From assembly GCA_050303615.1 (NCBI GenBank), contig JBNLCC010000077.1:1-64000 (forward strand): a stretch of 64,000 nt of DNA, written 5' to 3'. Each line of letters starts with the position of its first letter. Within the stretch, counting starts at the first letter, position 1. Of this stretch, positions 46,625 through 54,565 are shown piece by piece. The notes beneath the pieces are model-generated. The model did not search any database and was not told where the DNA came from. It saw only the letters and a program-made list of their open reading frames with translations. The DNA is from CAZDXJ01 sp050303615 (lineage in GTDB: Bacteria > Pseudomonadota > Gammaproteobacteria > Methylococcales > Methylomonadaceae). The translations under genes were made by a program, and so were the position numbers.

Positions 46625-47107
46625 ATGAAAGTTTCCGTATCAATGTTTATTACCTGCGTAATAATGGCATTCCAGACCGGCGTATTTGCCGGCGATTCCA
46701 AGGTATCTTACCCGGAAGGCTACCGCAACTGGCTGCACGTCAAATCCATGCTGATTAAACCCGGACATCCCCTGGAAGATCCATTCCAGGGAATCCACCA
46801 TGTCTACGCCAATGCAAAAGCGGTAAAAGGCCTGAACGACGGCGCCTACTCTGACGGAGCGGTATTGGTCTTCGATCTCCTCGAATATACCGAACAAGAC
46901 AACGCTATTACGGAAGGAAACAGAAAACTTACCGGCGTGATGTACAAAGATACCAAACAATACGCTAAAACCGGCGGCTGGGGCTTTGAAGCATTTGCCG
47001 CCGACAGCAAAACCGAACGCCTGGTAACCGACAGCGGGGCTTCCTGCTTCGCCTGCCACACATCGGAAAAAAACGACGATTATGTTTTTTCAAAATTAAG
47101 GCAGTAA
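46625..47107 (+). CDS. Cytochrome P460-family c-type haem protein
   Basis: This 160-aa periplasmic protein has a signal peptide (ending GVFA, residue 22), a P460-type domain (YPEGYRNWLHVKSMLI, HPLEDPFQGIHHVYAN, GGWGFEAF) and one C-terminal haem site CFACH. The family includes cytochrome P460, which oxidises hydroxylamine, and cytochrome c'-beta, which binds NO. I cannot tell from sequence alone whether the cross-linking lysine of P460 is present. A GGGAG sequence precedes the ATG. Methanotrophs use such proteins against ammonia-derived hydroxylamine. Confidence 0.88.
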   Translation: MKVSVSMFITCVIMAFQTGVFAGDSKVSYPEGYRNWLHVKSMLIKPGHPLEDPFQGIHHVYANAKAVKGLNDGAYSDGAVLVFDLLEYTEQDNAITEGNRKLTGVMYKDTKQYAKTGGWGFEAFAADSKTERLVTDSGASCFACHTSEKNDDYVFSKLRQ

Positions 47108-47431
47108 CTGCTGAGAAAAGCTGTATGGCGTGGCCCGAACTGGAGAAAGGGTCCGTATTATCACAGTACAACCGGTATCTTTCGGGTTCACGCCTCATAG
47201 TTTAAGGCCAAATCACCCGCATACACCGCGTTTGCTTACAAGACGCAAAGCTGTACCTATCCTATCATCCACCGGGAACCAAGCCGGGGTGAGAGAACGC
47301 TCATCCACTTGCGTTTTCTTGATTAAGGGCAAACGTCATGTGCCCCAAGATATGCTATCCTGAATGCTTCGGAACCGCCCGGCCGCATTCCCAACCCATC
47401 TGTTCTCTATGCCGGGCCGGTGTGACTAGTT
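47108..47431. other. Gene-free spacer between P460 and the RMD1-like gene
   Basis: No convincing gene, tRNA or known riboswitch is visible. Short frames here are rich in rare codons. Its composition is higher in GC than the P460 promoter region. Confidence 0.4.
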
Positions 47432-48244
47432 GTGGCCGATCTGACTTGGAAATTTATGAATGAATCCAATAAACAATGCCTGACCTTATGTCTGGCGCAA
47501 GTTTTTGATTTCCCCGCACTCTCCCGACATTTACTGGAAAGCAGACGTGCCTCGCTGTTTAAAGATGCGCTATTGATCGATCACAAGGACGCACTGTCGA
47601 TCGTATTTTCCTACGGTGTGGCGGTACACTGGAATGTCAGTCTGGATACACGCCGCAAGTTGCATGGCGAACTGCTGGAATTTGCAGAAAAACCACTTAC
47701 TGACATTGTTGAGGACAGTTTCACCTATCAATTAAATTGTGCCCAAAATCAAATCCGCCATGATCTGATTGAACTACAAGGCAGCGATCAGAAAACCCTG
47801 CTGGCAATTTCTCATGCAATGGCGCAATCGATCAAACTCGCTGTTTTTGAACGACAGGCGCAGGAGACCATCAATGACACCCGGCAGTTGCCCAGATCCC
47901 TGGCCCGTAACGGCAGCATCCGCTTATCCAAAAAGGCGCTGGCCCAAATACGCGGCCAACTGTTCCTCACCAAAAGCGATATTTATCTTCATTACGACCT
48001 GCTCGATACGCCGGATTTTTTCTGGGAGCATCCTGAATACCAGGCGCTGTATACCATAGCTTCCAACTACCTGGAACTGCCGCAACGCACCGAAGTGTTG
48101 TCAAAAAAACTGGAAACCATTCGCGAACTGCTCGAAATGCTGGCCGACGAACAAAAGCACCAGCACTCGTCCACGCTGGAATGGATCATCATCTGGCTGA
48201 TTGCGGTCGAAATTATAATCACTTTACTGGAGAAGCTGGGTTAA
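47432..48244 (+). CDS. RMD1/DUF155-family protein with C-terminal membrane anchor
   Basis: The 270-aa protein matches the DUF155/RMD1 family: DHKDALSIVFSYGVAVHW, the QLNCAQNQIRHDLIELQG region, AHAMAQSIKLAVFE and the conserved LLDTPDFFWEHPE motif. It ends in a hydrophobic tail anchor (WIIIWLIAVEIIITLLEKLG). Yeast and human homologues act in mitochondrial translation and morphology. The bacterial role is unknown. GTG at 47432 or ATG at 47456 could be the start. Confidence 0.88.
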   Translation: MADLTWKFMNESNKQCLTLCLAQVFDFPALSRHLLESRRASLFKDALLIDHKDALSIVFSYGVAVHWNVSLDTRRKLHGELLEFAEKPLTDIVEDSFTYQLNCAQNQIRHDLIELQGSDQKTLLAISHAMAQSIKLAVFERQAQETINDTRQLPRSLARNGSIRLSKKALAQIRGQLFLTKSDIYLHYDLLDTPDFFWEHPEYQALYTIASNYLELPQRTEVLSKKLETIRELLEMLADEQKHQHSSTLEWIIIWLIAVEIIITLLEKLG

Positions 48245-48357
48245 GCGCCGCAATATAAAAAACAGGTAACGAAAAAGAGCCCACCGACATTATCCTTGCT
48301 GTTTCCGATGCCGCTATATCGGGTCAATCAACTATCGCGGGCATACAGAAACTCGGC

Positions 48358-50664
48358 TCAAATGCTCAATTTGATACCGACCCATCCGGCACGGGGAGCA
48401 CCGACGCCGAGAAAGCGGGTGTCTGCATCGCTGATGCCAAATTGGTCTTCAAGCACGTCACCGGTATTGCCGTACTGGCCGAAGTTGCTGTATTTTTTAT
48501 TGAACAGGTTTTCCACGCGGCCGAATACTTTTATATGCTCATTAAACCGATATTCGGTGCGCAAATTAAATACCGCGTAACTCGGCAGTTTTTCGTCCAG
48601 ATTAGCTTCGTCACCGCGCAACACCTGGTCGCCGTTGAAAAACATATCGAACCCCAAAGTCCACTGCGGCAGGATATCGACGTCGGTGGCGAACTTGAGG
48701 ATGTGATTCGGAATACCCGGGATGCGGTCGCCGCTTTCGACCTGGATGTCGCCGTTGGCATCGGCATCGGGGTTGCTGGGACTGTGCGATTTAAACGGCG
48801 TCAGATAGACCGCATCGATATAGGAGTAATTCAACGACCAATGCCAGATCTCAAAAAACAGCGCTGTGAGGCCGAATTCAACGCCTTGCCTGCGTGTTTT
48901 GCCGACATTGGCGAAATAACCTGCATTGGTTGCTATTTGGCCGGTGCTTTGGAAAATGATATCGTTGGAATTCTCAGTATGAAAGTAACCGGCATGCCAA
49001 TCCAGAAAGCCGCCTAAAAGCTGCTCAAAGTTTCCCCTGAAGCCGGTTTCCCAGGTTTTCGCCACCACCTGGTTCAAATCGGGATCGGAGACAAAAGCGT
49101 TCGGCAATTTACAAGGGGCTTGCGGATCGGCACAACTCAATTCCATCGGCGTCGGTACCCGCGATGATTCACCATAGCCGCCGTAGTACTTGATTTCCGG
49201 CATAAATGCATAGGTCAGGCCGGCCGCAGGATTGAAACGGTCGTAACTGTGCCGGCCGTTCAACTCGCTGCCGAATTGATCGTCCAACCGTATACGGGTA
49301 TGGTTGTAACGTCCCGATGCCGTAACGTCCAGTTGGTCGGTGATGCTCAGGGTATCGGCCAGGAAAAAGCTGAATGTTTCGGTTTCGGTGCGAAGCCGCA
49401 CATGGTTTTCCTCGGTAAACCAACCCGAACCGTCGACCCCGCGATCTGCGGTTAAAGATCCGAGTTCGGTATCGGCGCTGTATTTTACCTTGCTGTAATC
49501 ATATGTTGTGCCGAACACGAAATGATTGTCATGGGTCCACAACGCCTGATTGAAGGCGGTTTGCATGGCAAAACCAAAGCCATCCTGATTCGATTCCGAG
49601 GTATTGAAAGTTCCGCCTTGTACATTGTCGCTTGCCGGTATGAAACCGCCGCGTAGCGCTTCAATCGGCTCGCCGTCTTCATCGCACATGATCGCGTCAT
49701 CGTCTTCACATACCTCAAACTCGCTGCCGTCACCGTTCAGGGTATTGATATCGTTTTTCCGGTAATACATGTTGCCCGATAACTCGACCTCATCGTTAAG
49801 CCAGGTACTGCCTTGCAGAGAAGCCAAAAACATATTGTTATTGGTCTGGTCGGGGTGGGTGAAGATTGCGGAGCGGTCGACAGCCAATAATTGCTCGGGC
49901 AATGCGCCGTTGCCGGTCAGCCGGCTCACCGTACCCGCCAAAGTTAAATCAAGACTGGAGTCATCGCCGCGCCAGCTGAAGGTACCCAGGCCCTGTTTGA
50001 CATCAGACGGGGAAAAATCACGCCAGCCGTCTTCATTAAAAAACCGCGCGTCGAGAAAATATCCGAAAGTGCCGTTATTCCAGGCGCTGCTGATTTCTTC
50101 CGAATGTCTACCCCACGAGCCACCGTAAACCTTCAAGTGATGGCCGGCTGCGCTAAAGCCGGTTTTGGTTGCAACCGATATTGCTCCGCCCAGACTGTTC
50201 AGCCCGAAAGCGGGATTCGAGCCCGATTGCAGGCTCATAGTATCAATCGCCCCTTCCGGTATTAAATCCCAATGTACCGAATCGCCGAACGGTTCATTGA
50301 AACGGATGCCGTTAACATAAACCGCGAGCCCCTGCGGTAAGCCTAACAACGGGGATACGGTAAAACCGCGATATTGTATATCGGGCTGAAAGGGATTATT
50401 TTGCGCGTTATTAATCGACACACTGCCCATGTAACGGTTCATATAGTCTGCCAGGGTATCACTCTGCGCCTGTTCCAGTTGTTCCGAATCGACTGTTTGT
50501 ATGTATACCGGAATTTTGTCTTTGGCAACGCCGCTGCCTTGAATCGGAGTCACGCTGATCACTTCAAGTTTTTCCAGTTGCACAGCCCGGCTTTCATCCG
50601 CTGAAACGTCTACCGGGGATAAAGCAATCAATAGTGCCGCTAACGGACAGTTTATTTTTTTCAT
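48358..50664 (-). CDS. TonB-dependent outer-membrane receptor
   Basis: The 768-aa protein has a signal peptide, a TonB-box-like VISVTPIQ, a plug domain (DTLADYMNRYMGSVSINNAQ, GLPQGLAVYVNGIRFNEPFGD) and a 22-strand-type barrel ending WVGIKLSI. A cysteine-containing acidic loop in the first half (VCEDDDAIMCDEDGE) could bind cations. The substrate is unknown: iron siderophore, cobalamin or copper chelators (methanobactin-type) are possible. No transport partners are adjacent. Confidence 0.9.
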   Translation of the reverse strand: MKKINCPLAALLIALSPVDVSADESRAVQLEKLEVISVTPIQGSGVAKDKIPVYIQTVDSEQLEQAQSDTLADYMNRYMGSVSINNAQNNPFQPDIQYRGFTVSPLLGLPQGLAVYVNGIRFNEPFGDSVHWDLIPEGAIDTMSLQSGSNPAFGLNSLGGAISVATKTGFSAAGHHLKVYGGSWGRHSEEISSAWNNGTFGYFLDARFFNEDGWRDFSPSDVKQGLGTFSWRGDDSSLDLTLAGTVSRLTGNGALPEQLLAVDRSAIFTHPDQTNNNMFLASLQGSTWLNDEVELSGNMYYRKNDINTLNGDGSEFEVCEDDDAIMCDEDGEPIEALRGGFIPASDNVQGGTFNTSESNQDGFGFAMQTAFNQALWTHDNHFVFGTTYDYSKVKYSADTELGSLTADRGVDGSGWFTEENHVRLRTETETFSFFLADTLSITDQLDVTASGRYNHTRIRLDDQFGSELNGRHSYDRFNPAAGLTYAFMPEIKYYGGYGESSRVPTPMELSCADPQAPCKLPNAFVSDPDLNQVVAKTWETGFRGNFEQLLGGFLDWHAGYFHTENSNDIIFQSTGQIATNAGYFANVGKTRRQGVEFGLTALFFEIWHWSLNYSYIDAVYLTPFKSHSPSNPDADANGDIQVESGDRIPGIPNHILKFATDVDILPQWTLGFDMFFNGDQVLRGDEANLDEKLPSYAVFNLRTEYRFNEHIKVFGRVENLFNKKYSNFGQYGNTGDVLEDQFGISDADTRFLGVGAPRAGWVGIKLSI

Positions 50665-50909
50665 TATTGCCGCATATCAGTCAATTTAAACGAGCAGCGA
50701 TAATAGGAAAAAAACAGCTTAATGGCTATAGGAAAAAATCCTGACTATTCAGCCCGAAGGTATTTCCAAAGGGCGGCGTCGCCATACATAGCACGCTTTT
50801 CTTCGGTGACACGGCCCTGTTGCAACAGACCGCGGCAACCGCATTCGGTCTTCGGCAACATTGATTTGATTTGCAGAAGCCTACCAAAATACCACTCGAT
50901 AAATTGAAA

Positions 50910-51389
50910 TTATGCCGTTTTAACAAACCTTCCGATTTCCGGCCATAAATCCGGAAATTTTGTTTTTATTTCCTCTGCATTTGCCAGCACCATATCCCTG
51001 TAATCAAAGCCGGGCGCAACCGCTTCACTGACTAACCCGTATTCGCCCTCGGGTAATTCGGTTGCCTTCCAGCAGCCGCCCTTGACAACCAATTGTAGTT
51101 GCTGCCCGCAGTCCAGCTTGTCGCCTAATACAATCCGCTGCAATTGACCGTTCGGATGTATCAGATAATAAGTCAGCGCACAGCCGCCATGGAAAAAATG
51201 AATAATGTCGGACTTATTTTGGTGTAAAAAACCGATCGGGCTATCGTCGGTCAACATATAAAAGATTGCAGAAACAATATTTCTGGAATTGTTTGCAGTC
51301 AAATATTCGGATTGATAGGTTCGCCGATAATAGCCGCCTTCAATATGAGATTGTAGTGACAAATGTTCGATGATCTGCGCTTTGTCCAT
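50910..51389 (-). CDS. Cupin family protein (DUF985)
   Basis: The 159-aa protein matches the DUF985 cupin: HIEGGYYRRTYQS, FYMLTDDSPIGFLHQNKSDIIHFFHGG, and GFDYRDMVLANAEE. The fold probably binds a small molecule or metal. It is a monocistronic gene of unknown function. Confidence 0.9.
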   Translation of the reverse strand: MDKAQIIEHLSLQSHIEGGYYRRTYQSEYLTANNSRNIVSAIFYMLTDDSPIGFLHQNKSDIIHFFHGGCALTYYLIHPNGQLQRIVLGDKLDCGQQLQLVVKGGCWKATELPEGEYGLVSEAVAPGFDYRDMVLANAEEIKTKFPDLWPEIGRFVKTA

Positions 51390-51600
51390 GTTGTTTTTAG
51401 CATCGTCGTTTTAGAAATTCGCTCTATTGAGCGACTGAATACTTTATAATTACCTGCTAGAGCCTTGTTGATTCTACTTTGACAGGTTTGTTAATGGTTG
51501 TTTTGCAAAGAACGTCATCCGGCATTGCCTGCCTCAAGCTCGAATGGGGCATTTCCGAAATCCACGGTACACGGATTGCTCGGAGTTTGCCAACCGTGGT

Positions 51601-51630
51601 GCCGGATACCCGCTTCCAGGCGGGAATGAC
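51601..51630. repeat. REP-like palindromic dispersed element
   Basis: The sequence CCCGC-TTCCAG-GCGGG (51609-51624), followed by GAATGACGG, resembles the 'CGTCATTCCCGCCTGGAAGCGGG' repeat found in many genomes, reversed here. It lies in the 411-bp spacer 51390-51800 before the tRNA. No gene is seen in that spacer. Confidence 0.5.
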
Positions 51631-51800
51631 GGTCTTTGTTATTCATCTGAACAAAGTGGAATTAATCGGTTACCGATTTATCGGGTTGTGTCGGCTCGAT
51701 CAGCCGGAATAGGAATTTTAACGCCGCAAAAGTGGCAAGCAAAACCAATGAGAAAATTAGTGATGTAACAAAGCAGCAGCTTTGTTATCATATGCATCTC

Positions 51801-51877
51801 GCCCTCGTAGCTCAGTTGAATAGAGCGCACCCCTCCTAAGGGTGAAGTCGCAGGTTTGAGTCCTGCCGAGGGCGCCA
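51801..51877 (+). tRNA. tRNA-Arg (anticodon CCT)
   Basis: A cloverleaf is clear: acceptor GCCCTCG (51801-51807) pairs with CGAGGGC (51867-51873), the anticodon stem CACCC/GGGTG encloses loop CTCCTAA with anticodon CCT, and the T-arm GCAGG/CCTGC encloses TTTGAGT. CCA at 51875-51877 is encoded. It reads AGG codons. Confidence 0.96.
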
Positions 51878-51934
51878 CCAGACCATGCGCCGCATATCCT
51901 TCGCTTCATTGGTCGCTTTTAAACTACCGCACCG

Positions 51935-52792
51935 TTAGGCCTGCAGCGCAAAACCTTCACGCAGTTTTTTCATGGCATTTTTCTCCAACTGCCTGATCCT
52001 TTCAGCTGAAACACCATATCGCTCCGCCAAATCGGTTAACGTCGATTTTTTTTCATTCAGCCAGCGGCTAACCAGAATATCCCTGCTGCGCTCATCCAGT
52101 TCGGACATCGCTTTGTTCAGCAGTGTTTGTTCATGATCCTGCCAATCATAATTTTCCAATAATTGAGCGGGATCAGCATCGTTTTTCTGCAGATAATTGA
52201 CCGGTGCAGTCGAAAACTCATCCGTTCCGTCATCCAAAGGCGTATCGTAAGCAATATCGTGACTGTCCAGCCTTTTCTCCATTTCATAAACGGTTTCCAG
52301 TTTCACTCCCAAATCGCCGGCAATAGCTTCAGCTTCGGATTTTGATAGCCAACCCAGATGATTTTTCGATTTGCGCAAATTAAAAAATAATTTACGTTGC
52401 GACTTAGTCGTTGCAACTTTCACAATACGCCAGTTCCTGATGACATATTCATGAATTTCCGCTCTGATCCAGTGCACGGCAAAAGAAACCAAACGCACGC
52501 CTACAGTAGGATCAAAACGTTTGACGGCTTTCATCAAACCGACGTTTCCTTCCTGGACAATATCGGGTAAAGGCAATCCGTAGCCGCTATAGCCACGGGC
52601 GACATGAACTACAAAACGCAAATTTGCCATTACCAACTGTTTAGCCGCATCCAAGTCGTCATGCTCATGAAAACGCATCGCCAGTTCATTTTCCTGTTGC
52701 GAAGACAGCATAGGCATCTGCGTCACCGTATTGACGTAGGCATCAAATGAAGCGGTTGAAAGATTGAAAGGTAATGCTAACGCGTTACTCAT
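51935..52792 (-). CDS. rpoH: RNA polymerase heat-shock sigma factor (sigma-32)
   Basis: This 285-aa sigma-70-family factor directs heat-shock gene transcription. It has the region 2 core GLPLPDIVQEGNVGLMKAVKRFDP, the RpoH-box region QRKLFFNLRKSK (between regions 2 and 3) and region 4.2 with ERYGVSAERIRQLEKNAMKKL. The frame is open to 52831, but the ATG at 52792 is preceded by GAGGGG and gives the standard length. It follows ftsX as in E. coli, with its own regulated promoter (CIRCE). Confidence 0.97.
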   Translation of the reverse strand: MSNALALPFNLSTASFDAYVNTVTQMPMLSSQQENELAMRFHEHDDLDAAKQLVMANLRFVVHVARGYSGYGLPLPDIVQEGNVGLMKAVKRFDPTVGVRLVSFAVHWIRAEIHEYVIRNWRIVKVATTKSQRKLFFNLRKSKNHLGWLSKSEAEAIAGDLGVKLETVYEMEKRLDSHDIAYDTPLDDGTDEFSTAPVNYLQKNDADPAQLLENYDWQDHEQTLLNKAMSELDERSRDILVSRWLNEKKSTLTDLAERYGVSAERIRQLEKNAMKKLREGFALQA

Positions 52793-52808
52793 ATTTTCCC
52801 CTCTATAA

Positions 52809-52851
52809 ATTATTCGGTCTAATTTTAGCACTCTGCAAATGAGAGTGCTAA
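52809..52851 (-). promoter_or_regulatory. CIRCE element (HrcA operator) and promoter of rpoH
   Basis: The 27-bp element at 52825-52851 has arms TTAGCACTC (52825-52833) and GAGTGCTAA (52843-52851) around a 9-bp spacer. It matches the CIRCE consensus at every arm position. On the minus strand TTGCAG, ending inside the element, is followed after 18 bp by AATAAT (52809-52814), a plausible -10, so HrcA binding would block transcription. CIRCE at groESL or dnaK is common. At rpoH it implies HrcA control of sigma-32 itself. The gene start is 32 bp away. Confidence 0.85.
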
Positions 52852-52901
52852 TAAAACTGTAAGTTCCATAAAATAATTGCGTTGCCGATGTAATCTGTCG
52901 T

Positions 52902-53897
52902 TTACTCGGGCTTTAACTGTTGCAGTTGATATACAAGAACCATCCAGGCACCGATAATACCGAGTAGCGACGAAATCAACAGTAACAGCAATGATTCAGA
53001 GAAGCTAAAAAAAAGCACATTGAACCGCCCTTCATACAAAGTTGAAAGCTTTTCTATCGGATACCGCAGACTGAACATCATGACGGTTACAATTAACCAG
53101 GCAAACGTCCCCGCGGTAAAACCGTACCAAAAGCCGCTATATAAAAACGGCCTCTGGATAAAAGCGTGCGTGGCTCCGATTAATTTACTGATTAATACTT
53201 CATCCCGGCGACTCTGCAATTCCAGCCTGATTGTATTCCCGGTAATGAATAATACGGCAATACCCAACAATATACTCAATAAACCGACCACGCGTTGCGC
53301 CAACTGCATAATTGATTGCAGGCGTTTGATCCATTGCATATCCATTTGTGCAAAATCGACTTCGGCTAACTGCTGCAAGTCCGCTAACAACGGTTGTAAT
53401 TGCCTCTGTTCTTCAAGTGTATTGGCAGGCAACACCTGAATGACGGCCGGCAACGGATTTTTATCCAAGGCTTTCAAGGCGTCGCCAAAACCGCTATACC
53501 CCCGGAATTCATCCAACGCCTGTTGTTTAGTAATCAACTTGACCTGCTCAATGCCGGACTTTTCGGCAATGCGTGCTGCCAGCTCCCTGCCCCTTTTATC
53601 ACTGATTTCAAGCTTCAAAAAAAGCGATATTTGATTGCTCGATTCAACCTTGCCGGTTAACTGCTCTACATTCGATATCAACAAGTAAAATCCGCCAGCC
53701 AATGAAATTGCAATCGCCAATACCGAAATCGTCATCAACGAGGTAAACGGCGAACGCGTCAAACGGCCCAAGCTGGAAAACAGCGCTTGCGCATGATTAC
53801 GCAAATAGGCGTGCAGTTTATCGACGACTCCGGCTCCGGATGCTCTAGCCTGATGGGTCTCGCGTCGTTTTTTGGGTTTTATACTTGCCTTTTTCAT
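52902..53897 (-). CDS. ftsX: Cell-division ABC-like permease FtsX
   Basis: The 331-aa protein has four hydrophobic segments, a periplasmic domain after the first (LFLKLEISDKRGRELAARI, GFGDALKALDKNPLP) and the FtsX/MacB permease block LLSILLGIAVLFITGNTIRLELQSRRDEVLISKLIG. FtsEX regulates peptidoglycan hydrolases at the septum. Starts 2 bp after ftsE. The N-terminus carries an unusual basic extension MKKASIKPKKRRETHQ. Confidence 0.95.
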   Translation of the reverse strand: MKKASIKPKKRRETHQARASGAGVVDKLHAYLRNHAQALFSSLGRLTRSPFTSLMTISVLAIAISLAGGFYLLISNVEQLTGKVESSNQISLFLKLEISDKRGRELAARIAEKSGIEQVKLITKQQALDEFRGYSGFGDALKALDKNPLPAVIQVLPANTLEEQRQLQPLLADLQQLAEVDFAQMDMQWIKRLQSIMQLAQRVVGLLSILLGIAVLFITGNTIRLELQSRRDEVLISKLIGATHAFIQRPFLYSGFWYGFTAGTFAWLIVTVMMFSLRYPIEKLSTLYEGRFNVLFFSFSESLLLLLISSLLGIIGAWMVLVYQLQQLKPE

Positions 53898-53899
53898 CG

Positions 53900-54556
53900 T
53901 TAACTGTTAACTAGCCGCCCGTGATCCAACGTCAATACTCTATGTCCCATTTTACCAATCAGCTGCAGATCGTGGGAAGCGACCAACACCGTTACCCCGA
54001 CTTGCTTGAATTGTTCGAACAGACGCATGATTTCCGCCGATAATTCCGGGTCCAGATTGCCGGTTGGCTCATCGGCAAGAATCATTTCCGGCGTATTAAC
54101 CACGGCTCTGGCAATCCCCACGCGCTGTTGCTCTCCGCCGGACAATACCAGCGGGTATTTCTTTTCCTTACCCAACAAACCGACTTTATCCAATGCGGCA
54201 CGAACCCGGTGGGAAATTTCGGAATGCCCGAAACCGGCGACAACCAATGGCAACGCCACGTTATCAAACACAGTACGGTCCTGCAGTAACTTATAGTCCT
54301 GGAAGATCAAACCGAGCCTGCGTCTAAAAAAAGGGATATGCCTTTGCTTCAGCCGGTTCAAATTCTGACCGTCCATAAACACCTGGCCGCGGCTGCAGCG
54401 TTCCATCAGTGCGATCAGTTTTAACAAGGTGCTTTTCCCCGCTCCGGAATGTCCGGTCAAAAACGCCATCTCGCCGCGCGCCAGCTCGAAACTGACATCG
54501 AGCAAGGCATCACCGAAAGCGGGATAATGTTTACAAACCTTATCAAATTTCAACAT
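53900..54556 (-). CDS. ftsE: Cell-division ATPase FtsE
   Basis: The 218-aa ABC ATPase has Walker A GHSGAGKST, LSGGEQQRVGIARAVV, and Walker B MILADEPTGNLDPE. It pairs with FtsX. The gene is 9 bp after the fused ctaA-ftsY gene, keeping the ftsY-ftsE-ftsX-rpoH order of E. coli. Confidence 0.97.
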   Translation of the reverse strand: MLKFDKVCKHYPAFGDALLDVSFELARGEMAFLTGHSGAGKSTLLKLIALMERCSRGQVFMDGQNLNRLKQRHIPFFRRRLGLIFQDYKLLQDRTVFDNVALPLVVAGFGHSEISHRVRAALDKVGLLGKEKKYPLVLSGGEQQRVGIARAVVNTPEMILADEPTGNLDPELSAEIMRLFEQFKQVGVTVLVASHDLQLIGKMGHRVLTLDHGRLVNS

Positions 54557-54565
54557 AACGGATAA

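Noticed and set aside
47270..47310. GGGGTGAGAGAACG stretch resembling part of a TPP riboswitch
   Set aside because: The second conserved part is missing, and the downstream gene is unrelated to thiamine.
47130..47363. 77-codon frame between P460 and RMD1
   Set aside because: Arg/Pro-rich composition typical of a chance frame, and no start signal.
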